Source: Cinnamomum chago
Taxonomy: Eukaryota > Streptophyta > Magnoliopsida > Laurales > Lauraceae
Assembly: GCA_038049695.1 (NCBI GenBank)
Contig: CP142453.1
Location: forward strand, 113,020,001 to 113,084,000
Length of the DNA: 64,000 nucleotides
Direction of reading: 5' to 3'
The notes under the pieces are model-generated. The model made no database searches. It was not told the DNA's origin and saw nothing but the letters and a program-made list of their open reading frames with translations. Below, in pieces: positions 24,801 through 37,500 of the stretch. Numbering within the stretch: position 1 is the stretch's first letter; each line of letters opens with the position of its first letter. Both the position numbers and the translations under genes were made by a program.

Positions 24801-27800
24801 GACTTTCTTGTGCCTGCATGTATTGTTTAGAGTGAAGTCAGTTTGATGGTCTCTAGTGAAAAAGAGCTCTGAAGCTACACCATACTCCCTGCAAATAAAA
24901 ATTAAAAGCAATACATTAATGGTCTTCTGGGCCTGTTTGCATGAAATTGATTTCTTCTTAGGAATTCTAAGAAATGCACTCCTCAAAGTGGCTAAAATTG
25001 AAGAAACAATGGTGGAGATGCATAAATGGCCATCAAATAATCTCCTCTATAATCGAAAATGAGTTAAGGGGAGATGGAAAATGAATATCCAGCCATGAAC
25101 CTAGTAAATCAAATCCTAGGAAAGTCGGGGTCCTATCTACATCTCCACATTATATCCTTCATCACTCATTTCTTTAATAATCCTTTGTTGGAGCTCATTT
25201 TACTATGAATTTTTAGGAATTAAAGTCTATGCAAGCAATCCAGGTTCTTAGTATAAAGGAGTTCTAAGATTACTCTATACTCTTTGCAAATCAAATTACA
25301 AGCAGCACCCTCTGCAGACTCTTTAAACATGTTGGTTCATGGCCTCTTATATAGTCATTTCATAGTTAAATCGACTCCCATGCACACTGCATCTGGGAAA
25401 TGACCTCTGGATTGTAGCTTGTAGGACTTCTCAAATTCTGGCTTGTCTTCATATCCACTCTACACATACTTTGCATTTAATTTTCTAAATATAGGTCCCA
25501 TTGTAAATGTGGATTTTCAATTGAGATGGGAGCCGTTTGCAATTTTATTTAGTGTTCATAATTTGTAGGGAGCTTATAATAACAACTTTGAACATAGGCC
25601 TCTTGATATGAATGTCTCAAAATCAAAGTGAAAATGTCTGACGATATGTGTAGATCTTTTGAATTAACGATGTAATACACTTGATTTCTAATATTTATTA
25701 TCATTGTCCCATTGATTGCCTCACTTTTGTGATGATGATTATTGGTTATTTTGCCTCAAGTAGATTTTGAATCATTTCAAATAGTATGTCATTGCCGTCC
25801 TATTGGTATTAACTTCTAGTATCCATGGATGAATTGAGAAAAGGGCGCTGTTTGTAATTCTATTTTGGGTTGAAAGTTTAGTGTTCTTTGAGAATTTTGT
25901 AGAGAGATTAAGATAAAAACCTTTGATTATAGGACTCATTATTGTTGTCATCATCATAATAACCTTGTGCAAACTATGTTTGGGTCGGCTACATAAATTT
26001 TGTTTCTCCATTTTGATCTATCTTGAGCCAAATCCTTGAATAGGTTGCAGTTCTTCAGTTCTGTCCTTACTACTTTTATCCATGTTCTCTTTAGCCTACT
26101 CCTTCTCCTTGGTGGGCCATCAACCTGCATAGAAAATATTTTCCTTATTGGCGCCATTGTTGGCTTGTGTTGGACATATCCAAACCGTCTCAAATGTATT
26201 TCTTTTAACTTATCATCAATTGATGCTAACTTAAATATTCCCAAAAGCGCTTATTTCTTATTCTATCCTTCCTAGTTTTACCACACATCCATCTCAGCGC
26301 TCTCATCTTTGCTACATTCATTTTGTGCATGTGTTACTTCTTGATTTGCAAACATTTTACTCCATAGGTCATAGTTGGTGTAGCCATTGTCCAATAAAAT
26401 TCTCCCTTCAATCTTGTTGAATGTAACTATTACAATATACTTTAAAAGGAAGTCTCCATTTTAACCAGCCAGCTCTTATTATGTGCTCTACATCTTACTC
26501 AGTCTTTCCATCATTACTAATTATCGGGCCTAGGTATCGGAACAAACCTCTTTACATTCAATATTTGGACTAACAAATTATGTAATATGCAATATTTCTT
26601 CTTTTATTTTCCTTATTGTAGTACTTTTCTCGCATAAATAAATTTATGAAATTGAATTGATTATCATGAGTGCATGTAAATTAATGTTTTTTTTTAATAT
26701 TTTATAAGTAATGGATTCATTTTTAAATATTTTTGAAACTATTAAAAAAAAACATTACTCTCCCGAGTCTCCGCGTTGACCTATTCTAGTCTTTTTTTTC
26801 CACATTGGACGAGTAGAGTCCAAGTCACGAGTTTTCCAACCATGGTTTCGGCTCTTTGCATGTCCACATCGAAGTTGCAATCCATATATACTATCTTAAT
26901 ACGACTTATTTTAAAGCCCTCGGATTCTAAAGCCTCCCACCATCTTGTTACAAAAAAAAAAAAAAAAAAGCCTCCCACCATCTCTCAAGTTACGCATTCA
27001 CGCCATCTCGCAATTCATCCACCCATTTGCAAATTATATTACTCAAGATATGAATGCCTCAAACTCATTGTCAAAATATTTTCTTGTAAATTTCTGATAT
27101 TGAGGATGGTATTTGGAAGACTTTTAATGCGACACCTGTGGTTTTTAGACAGGGATGTGAACTTTCAGTTAAGGAGCTAGATGGCCTATTATCTCTCCTT
27201 GCAGAGAAGAAGAGGAAAATGGAACAAGAAGAAGCTGAGACGAACATGCAAATTCTGCTTGACTTCTTGCAGTGCCTGAGGAAGCAAAAGCTTGATGAGC
27301 TGCATGAGGTTGAGTTCTCAGAAATATTTACTTTTGCTATTTTGCAATCTTCTCTGGGTTTGGTTTAAGAATGTATTCTTTTAATATTTAAGTAAGTCTT
27401 CTGTGTTAATTAATGTATTCTTTCAATATTTAGGCAAGTCTTCTGTGCTGCATTCGGATGGCATGGTAATCAGAAACACAATTGGTTACCATGTGCTTTG
27501 TCCTACTAGTATGGTCAAATGGATGTTGTTGATCAATGCCCAGAACAATTTGGGCTGAAAAATACAGAACATCAGTATCCAATCAAATATGCTTCTGATT
27601 TCCAGACTGCTCCAAATGCATGGCTGAAAGTATATCTATCCATCCTAGTCTGCCAAAATATGTTCTCATTTATAGCGATTCGGGGTACATGCTTTAAGTC
27701 CTTTTTTAATGAATACACCTTGCTAATTAGTTTGCAAATTGCATCTTTGGTGGTCCTCTGTAGGTACAAACAGACCTCCATTATATCAAAGAGGATATTA

Positions 27801-28549
27801 ATGCTGTCGAGAAACGTCGAATACAGTTATATCGTGTTAGGGAGAGATACTCAATGAAATTGCGCACACTTTTGGATGATCCATTGACAACAAAGGTTTG
27901 GCCATCTTCAATTGATAAGCACAGCAGTGGCCCCATCTCTAGTGCTCGTAGTGCACAAGGTGGAACATGTTCTGGCAATTTTCAGAACAAGAAAGTTGAC
28001 ATGAAATCTCAAGGAGGCTCCCAAGGACATCAACGAAAAGATACTTCCAGTGGTTTGGAGCCACAGAGCGTTCTTAGTCAGTCAGGTCTGGCTGTGGCAA
28101 GAAAAAAGAGAGTCCATGCACAGGTTCGTAATTTCATATGGTTCTTTAAATGTGAGCTCAGCTCATCTATGTGTTTCATAAAGGGGTTTCGCCTGGCAAA
28201 GATAGCTTTTAGAGGTACAGGATTCTGTAGATATGGGGCTATAGTTTAGTGATCCAAACTCTTGTGCCTGTTCTTTGAGGAACTGTTTATTGAAGAGTAG
28301 GAACATAGGCTCTTAGTTGTCTGCTGCCCATAAGAGGAGGAACTTAGGCAGTTAGTATTGCAGTACTAACCCATGACCCGCTGTTGACCAGCCCTTTGGG
28401 CCCATTCCAGTCCAGCCTTTTAAATTTTGTTTTGTTTATTTTAATAATTGAGTTGTAAGTAGGGTCCAAAAGTCTTAAGCAGATGTTTTGATCTCAACCT
28501 TTAGTATGTTTCCTATGGTTGAGAATCTTGAGATTGAGTTTTGGATTAG

Positions 28550-28582
<33 letters not shown>

Positions 28583-31500
28583 TTTAAAGCTTTGTAATGC
28601 CTTTTTGGCTCCTTAGATTTTAATTAATGAAAAAAGAAGAAGAATGAGTGATCCTGCAATGTGAATGGCGCGAAACCATGGGCGTGAATCTTCAGATCTC
28701 AGAGTGTGAAGCCCTCTCGACTCCATCTTCCCCTACGTGCCCCGCATCGATCCCCATTCTACATCAGTTAGGCTCTTATAATGTGATAGACTTTTGGAGC
28801 ATACTTCTTCACAATGGGGCCCATGTGATCATTGGCCCGGATTTCAAAGCATAATCGATACTTTTACAGAATTCTGCATCTTGAGAACTATACATTTGTC
28901 AATGTGCTTGTGTGTATTTTATGTTATTTAATAACTTCTTGATTTTCTTGAACAGTTCACTGATCTGCAAGAGTGCTACTTGCAAAAGAGGCGTCATGGA
29001 GCTAACCAATTGCTTAAGGAAGAAAAGGATGTGAATGCCTTTAACCGAGAAGGTTATCATGCAGGTCTTGATGACTTCCAGTCAGTGCTGACAACCTTCA
29101 CTCGATACAGGTTTTACAGTGATGCATTATTGCGTTATTTATTTTACACTTCTCTACTCCTCTCTAATACTTTGTTGTATGTTGGGTTTGGCATCAACTC
29201 ATAGTTTTTTATGACGACACTTTTGTGTTTTTTTTCTGCTTTCTTCTTTCTTTTTTGACATGAATCAGTCGTTTGCGGGTCATAGCTGAACTGAGGCATG
29301 CTGATCTGTTTCAGTCTGCCAATATTGTATCAAGGTGAGGACACTATTGTCCATCTTTTATATTTTTGTGCATGTTTCTACTTTAGTGCCCATTTGGTTA
29401 CATAACAGAAAATCTACAGATTTAATACTGTCAGAGTCGCAGATTTCATTTCTGTAGAATACAGTACTTGGCTATGTGTTTCAGCAGTTGTTTCAAATTT
29501 CAAAAATCCTAAGCTAAGGCATTTGGTAATTTATGAGGATAATCAAGTTGGGGTTAATGTATTTCCCCTCCTCTCATGGGAAGCACTGGAAATCCATGTG
29601 AAGGGCATCTTAGGCATTTTATAATTACATTGATAAATAATTGCAAAAAAATTAATATCAAGAGACCTATGGTGAAAAATCTCAGACAATTAAGGAACAC
29701 ACCAATCAAAATGGTTTGGCTTTCAAGTTGGAAGGAGAGACAGAGGGAGGATGAGATGGTAACTTTTGCTAGAGATGTATAGGAGGAAAAAGAGTTGTTC
29801 CCCTTTCCTGTTTGATGCATGAGGAATTATTCTGTTTTCTCACAACGAAGGAGGAAGGGGGAGGTTTGGAGGAAGAGAAAATTCTAAAGAAAGAAGAGAG
29901 GAAGACAGAAACTGGTTCTTAGAAATAAGTTCTGGAGGAAGAACCATAGGAGAAATTGGTTGAGACTTGAGCAATAAGAAGCTTTGAAGGAAGATAGGTG
30001 GTATGGAGGAGATATAGATATATAGACATTTTATAACATCATATTGATGGGATACAACTTTGTTGTTGTTGATGTGATGACAGTTTAAAGACATTTGTGA
30101 AACATTAAAATTTAATTGTTTAACCTCATTGGAGGATGTCATTATTGAAAGGGTTGTCTATTAATGTGGTAGTGTAGATCTTAGATGCGATAATGGATAA
30201 GATGATCTCCCATAGTGTGGAAATGAACAGGTGTTTATCCAATAAATAACAATGGGTTTCTATTTTATAAATTATTTCTAATAGAAATATCAAGAACTCC
30301 CACTCCCCTTGATGTAGCAGATTGGATGAGAATATCAACCCAATCAAGAATGCACCTCTAAACATAGTTAACACTCCACTAGATCTAGAGCTGCTTGCGA
30401 GCTCAAAGCACTTCCATCATTGAAGGGAAGAAAGAGAGATATCTTATTTATATCTTCTTTTTTAATGATGAGAAATACTTTTATCAATAATGTGATTAGT
30501 GAAAAATACACATTTGGAGCTTTGTAAATGGCAGTACTATTCAATGTAGTCCCTCCATTGTTGTGGTTGTAGTTTCCTAAAATTTAGAAAGCAAATAAAA
30601 ATTTATTTCCTCTTCAATAGGTATAATGTACAAGGAAAACTATGAGAGAAAATACGGAAGAATGAAAAAATATAGGAGGGAAGTGGTCAGTTCCTCTCTA
30701 TTTTATCAACCAATTGGAGTCCACAATCCACACTTATAATTTATTGTAAATGAATGTGAGTGGGGCGCTCATGGGTTTTAAAACAACTGATTTTCCCATG
30801 ATGTACATATGGGTGCCTTTTCTCTGCAAGTGTACATGTGAAGCCCAGATGGACCAAGGCTTGTGCCTGGCTCATGGGCCTTGTGCTCAATTAGATGGAT
30901 CCACCTCCCAACTCTTCTTTCTGCTCCAATATGAGAGAGAGAGAGAGAGAGAGACCATGGTTCAAAATAGCTATGTAGCGGCCGCATTATTGGCCATAGC
31001 GGTTGAGGCCGCTACGCTATTTTGAAAATAGCGGCGTTACGGTGTAAAACCTAGTAGGGCCAAGTAATTTTAGTTTTAAACATTGTTTTTCTAATTCTTC
31101 TCCTCAATAGCCTTTCCTAAAGTTGTCTCTACCCTTGTATGTTTCAAATCACTAAAAAAACACAATATTGGTTGCTATATAAGATTAAAAAACTTTGACC
31201 ATTTAAAAAATTCACACCGCTACACCGTTACGTATTGCCGCAACCGCTACGTAGCATTTTGGCTACTGACCACTACACCTCCCGCAACCACTATTTTGAT
31301 CTTTGAGAGAGACCACCACCAAGTGCAGCTTTTGTTGTCCATCAAAATTAGCGGCGGCAATTTTGACCCAGGCTGGTAACTCAGGGTTCAGGTTGGCCTT
31401 TCTTTTTTCCCCAAGGATGGATTCTGGTTGAAAACTCGGGGGTTCATGGGCCAGTTGGGTCGGTCTGAGGCAGATCCAGACCCGGCCCAAGTTTAGAAGC

Positions 31501-34500
31501 AAGGCTTGTATCTGACCCAAGCCCGAGACTGTCCATAAATGTCAGGGCCAAGCCCGCCCAGTTAATCAATTGGGTTGGGCTGGGTGGAATCGGGCTTTTT
31601 ATTAGTTGCATGGGCTTTATAGCAATTGTTTGGTCAAATCATCACTAATTTACAAGCACTCCCATTCAAGCTGGGCTGGGCTGGGCTGGGTTGGGTTGGG
31701 GCTTTCTATCACTTAATCCACACTCGGTCCAACTATTAAATGGGCCCAGATTATGTATCCAAGCCTGGCCCAAAGCAGTCTATGCCCGGATTGGCCCGGG
31801 CCAGCCCGGCCGATGTGCAACCTTACACTAAACCCTCGAACCAATGCACTTGACTAATCACACTTGTGACCTGAAAGTTCAGATTGTGAACCTCAACTCT
31901 GAGTTGGGGTTGGACTGAAAATTTCCACCCAATTAATAACTTGGTTGTGTGGGGTTGAGCTTATAATGTCACCTATAGTGCTCAACCTGGCCTGACCCAT
32001 CTCCACCTGTAATCAAATTGGTCTATTGACTCCCGTTTTGAAAGTATCCACTTCCTGATTTGCTCAACTGAACCTGACGAATCTCTTAGGTTTGTCATAT
32101 AGTCTATGGACTCGGTTGCCTTTCCTTTTGGTAGATGGTGTTGCATTTGCTAATCTCCGAGACTGTTTCTCCTTTCTGTCAACCCAGCTAATATTGTCAT
32201 GGGAAACTCCACTCATCAGCTCGAGGTGCTATGGAAGGAGAGAGAAATTACTTTTGGGATGGGAGTCCGTAGCACAGTTGGTAGGTGGTCATTGTTGCAG
32301 CCACGAGCTTGCTGATTGAGCCATGTTACCACTCAAAAAAGTACTTTTGACACTTTGAAGCATGCTTAAAATCTCCATTTTTTGAGTCCACGGTAGTCAA
32401 AGGACCTCAGTATACCTACGTTGCTGCTTCCCAAAATAGTGATGGTGACCTATGCTCGTGATTCCCTGATCAAAGTTCCCTATTAAATTTTTAAAGTTGA
32501 GTCCAAGTTCTTTCTAGCGGGAGCTTCTTTCTGTCATGGTGCCGCTTCCATTACTTGATTCCAGCTCTCTATTGCATGAAGTGATAGGGAATTCCATTGT
32601 GAGAGCATTGGGAGAGAGTTTCTTGAAATTCCAGTTACTGCAAATGCCTAGGAAGCAGGGGTGGCACCTTTGATGGAAGGTTCCAGCTAATAAACCCCAG
32701 CTCCTTTCAACATCTTTATGCAGCATTATCTCCAATCCATCTCAATGCACAATTTCCATGAAGTTTGATGTGCTCAAAATAATTAACCGCAGTCGCTCAA
32801 ATTTCTATTAATTAGACAGTGGCAAGTACGGGTCGATCCATAGGGATTTGTAGAAACAAGAGATCCACAAACCTCAATCAATTTTCACACTAAGGATTTT
32901 GAAAACACAATTAATTAAGAAAATAATAACTAAAATACTATCAAAGGAAACTAAAACAACTGATGAGAGAGAGAGAGAGAGAGAGATCAGATTCCACCAA
33001 AACTGATTTACTCATCCTAAAGTTACTTCATAACCTATCCCAATAAAACTCAACCCAATGAGCAAGCGATTGCCTTGGATTGGAAGATTTAGCTTTGAAG
33101 ACCCTTTTTCTTAAAAACCCAATTCTCTAACAAGTACCTAAGACTCCCTTCACTTCAACATGTTGAAACTAGAATCACTATTTATCAAGATCAAGCACAA
33201 ACCATTTAAGGATTTTAACCTAAGCATGGTATGTCAAGATCAAGAACAAAAAGAAGTAAAAGATATTTCAAATAACCTTTACAAAACAAGAAATTGAATA
33301 GCATTCATGAAGGAGAACCTATTAAATCATTAAGCATAATGAGGGAACGACAGAGAAAAATCTCACTGGTTTTGGTTTCCTCCTCCACCCTAATCCACGG
33401 ATTAGCCAAACATTGTGGAACAAGCAAGAATAAAGAAACAAATATTCATTACTTAAAGCCTTCAAAATTGTCTAATACACCACTCAAACTCCACCTTCAC
33501 TTTCAAATAAAAATTAAAGCAATAACTAAAGAACAAGAGCAAGAGAAAGAGAGCCCAAAATTAAAAAGAAAACAACCTCCTCATGCTTTCCCTCTCACCT
33601 CCTTTTAAGAAGAAAAGTAGAAGAAAAAGAAGGAAAAATCCCCCAAACTTGTCCTCCCTCTCATCTCTCATCTTGCCAGCCTGTTTTGACCCACAAAACG
33701 TCAGAATTAGTAGATTCTCGTGAAATATGATTTTGTTTTCTCCTTTTAATCCTCTTTCCAACGCATCCAACCTAGCCTTAATCCAAGTTTTGAGTCAAAC
33801 GTTATGATCAAAACAGTAATCATGTGCAAGCTAGGCTAGAATTCCGAAAATCCTCTTTCTTTCAATTTTTTTTTTTTTGAAATGGTAACTTGTATTGATA
33901 GAAAAAAGGAAATTACAAAAGAGCTTTATAGTATAAAAGAATTATACTGAGAAGCGGCCGGGTAAAACCCCAAAAAACAGCCACCTCCCAAAAGGAGGGG
34001 AAACAGAAACAAGGAGAGGGACAGAGAATCAAGTCAAGATGAAATGATTTCCCTCCAATTGAACACTAGAGCATTAGTAGAATAGTCTGGAAGATAAGAG
34101 ACCCACGAGGCAACGCAGAGTTTCATTCTAAGGATTAAGTCTTCTTTGGAGGAAGTAATCCCTTCGAAACATCTTCTGTTTCTCTCTTTCCAAATCGTCC
34201 AGATACAAGCCAAAAAGGATACCCGCCACATGATCTTCGATTTGGAGGTTTTGATTAATTGCTAAATATAGCACTCTTGTTGCTATCCACAAGATTCTTT
34301 GCTTTTCTTGTAAGGTTGTTAGCAACCATTATCTTCTCCTTGATGAACTCGAATTAGAAAGGTAAATAAAAACTGAGTTTGCCAAGTCTTGATCTCATGA
34401 CCTCTAATTTGAATTTCCAGCTCCCCTCCACCAGGCCTACATGCTCTTTGTGCATTGCTTTTCTCTCTAAATGGCTTTTAGCCTTAAACCTCTCCAAATT

Positions 34501-37500
34501 AAGCTCAAATATGTTCAACTCCCTCTAATTCCTACATAATAAGAAAAAAAAGCTATGATTAGAACATTTAAGACAAAATAAACAACTAACATATTCAAAT
34601 AAAGGGGTAATTATTAATATTATGTCATGCATATCAAAGATTTGATCAATCATATGGCGTGGTTATTCAGCGTCCGATTGTCTCTTGGTGTCGCAATGCA
34701 AGTAATAGAAGTGAAAGAAATTTGTGTTCCTGAGTCAAATCGGTCCCATTGTTGACCTTGAAATTTTTGGATCTTCAACATTATACTTAAAAAGATCTTT
34801 GTGATACTTGTATTGACTAAATGCCATTTTGATTCTTTCAACCTTTCTAGATTTTCTGGGTCAACATTATTTTCCTTTTGAATATTCTTGGACTTTTCCA
34901 ATGGGCCAGACAAGTTTCCAATTTGTTGCTTAATTAACTGAGCATTTCCAATGTTGAGCTTTTGCCTTCTCTTGTTTGGTCTTCTTTAATGACTAAAGTT
35001 GCTGACATCTGTTTTGGTAACCATCCTAATGGTACAGCATAGAATTTGATCGTGATGATGAATTATTTGCGACTGCTGGAGTTTCTAGGCGCATTAAAGT
35101 TTTTGAATTCTCAACAGTAAGCTCTTGCCTTCATAGCATACTTACTATTGAATGAACACAAACGGATTATTTTTTTTCTACAGAGGACCATTCCATACAG
35201 GTGGTGCCATGTTTCGGTAATGTGTACTGTTGCCAACCTATGAGCCACATTGTGGATGAGGCCCAAATGTGTTACATATCTGAAGATCCTAGCGATTAAA
35301 TTTTTGTTATTTTCTAGCAAGCATTTCTCAAATTTTTCATACAGTCCATTTTTCATTGAATATTGGATGTGTAGGATCTTCCAATTTATTTGGTGTCATC
35401 CTTGTATGGTGGCATCAGGTTAAGTTATTCTAATGTGTTTGTTCAATGGACCATGGGCATTATATCGACTGATGATGCTGATGCATCCGCAATAAGTGTC
35501 CCCATGCATCATAACTGTAGAAGTTCTTATTTTTAAAAGGGGATGGCAATCTTAGGTTATTTGATTTCTTTCCAGGTTGTAAATGAACCTGCAGATGTGC
35601 ACTGTCCAGTTGTGGAGATGTCCACACGATCTAAACTTAGTTGCTTGAGTTGGAACAAATATACCAAGAACCATATAGCAAGTAGTGATTATGAAGGGAT
35701 AGTAACTGTTTGGGATGTTAATACTCGGCAGGTAACAATAGTTCCTAGTTTTCGGCTTTTTTGCCCTTTCTACTACAGTGAAGTGCATTTCTTTCTGATC
35801 CATTGAATGAATAATGAATTTATATTAGATCTTTCCAATATTTCAGAGTGTAATGGAGTATGAAGAGCATGAAAAGCGAGCATGGAGTGTTGACTTTTCA
35901 CGCACAGATCCCTCAATGCTTGTGTCTGGTAGTGATGATTGCAAGGTAATCTTATCTTTAAAATTTTCAAAGCAACAATCATGGGGTAACATTTTTCTTG
36001 CTAAGCTTTTTACATTTTAGAGAAAACATTCAAGCATTTATGTTTGGATCAGTGCTAATTCTGAGTGGAAGTAGAAGGTATCAGGAAAGATCGTCTTTTG
36101 AGGTTGAGTTATAATTGGAAACTGATTTTTAGCCCTTTTCTTCTTCCTTGCTGTTGCAATTCTCTATCATTTTCTCTATAGGGGTTTCTGCTTTAAAAAT
36201 ATTGTTAATACTTAATAGTTGGTAGCTCTTCCTGTATGGTTGTGATATCTCTTGACAAGGATGTGGCAGCTTGTCTCAATGTATTTTTATGGGAGATGTT
36301 GGTGCTATATACCTGGATGCACGTGCATTTGCACAAGATAATATTTTCAATAATAGATTTTATACATTATATAGTAGGTAGAATAGTGGGCTTTACGAAT
36401 GCAATTATTTTACAAATTAAAGATTTTATTGAATGGGTGGGAAAGATGACTTGACACAAGGCCAGATGTGTCCTTTGCAACCTGTGACTGGTAGGATCTT
36501 AATGTATCTATGCAAACTGGTTTGGAAGGAAGGGCTATTCCCAGTTTGGCTTGTTTTATCTTATGATAGAATAATGGTTACAAGTTGCACTCTCTATGAA
36601 ACAGGTAAAAGTATGGTGTACGAAACAAGAAGCCAGTGTACTCAACATTGATATGAAAGCGAATATTTGTTGTGTCAAGTATAATCCAGGATCAAGCATT
36701 TATGTTGCGGTAAACTTTCATCCATATCTGTGTTGTAACCATGTAGATGAGTGGGCCATCCAATATGACTGGAGTAGATATCAGGGTCTGAATTTATATT
36801 CACTGATCAAGATTATTTTATAGTGAACTCTTATATTAATATTATCCCAGAACCTGAACCTAGATCTGACCATAAGAACCTCAAACGTGGGTCCTAATCT
36901 TAAGTTTAGCAGGCCTGATGGCCCATCAGGTTGACCTAAATTGACATCCTTATTGGTGTGTTTTTCACTGTCTTAATTTGTTGAAACAAGCAGAGCATGT
37001 TGGCATTATGCAGGTGGGTTCTGCTGATCACCATATCCATTACTATGACTTGAGAAACAGCAGTGCTCCTGTTCATGTTTTCAATGGGCACCGGAAAGCA
37101 GTTTCATATGTGAAATTCTTGTCAACCAGTGAGCTTGCTTCCGCATCAACAGACAGCACACTGCGGTTGTGGGATGTAAACGAGAACTCCGCGGTACGTC
37201 AGTACATGATAGTTTCTATTGTCCTGTATTTTCAGTCACTACTTTCTGGTCTGATGCAAGTACTCCTACTGATTTAATTTCATCTTAATAGGAAGTAAGG
37301 GCTGTAGGCTATGAGGATGTATTTTTGTTCTGATGCATCACGGGTCATTTTGTTTATCCATTTCGTACAAATGGGTCCCACAGTTGCCATGATCCAGAAC
37401 GCAGCGCGCGCGTAGGGAGGGTGGGGTGTGCGGATTTGAAACCCCCCCCCCCCCCCCCCCCCCACCAAAAAAAAAAAAAACAACCCGGCTCTCTCAACTT

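Noticed and set aside
33561-33770. Lys/Glu-rich and Phe-rich frames around 33.3-33.8 kb
   Set aside because: Low-complexity purine/pyrimidine-rich DNA in COP1 intron 6, without splice signals or family resemblance.
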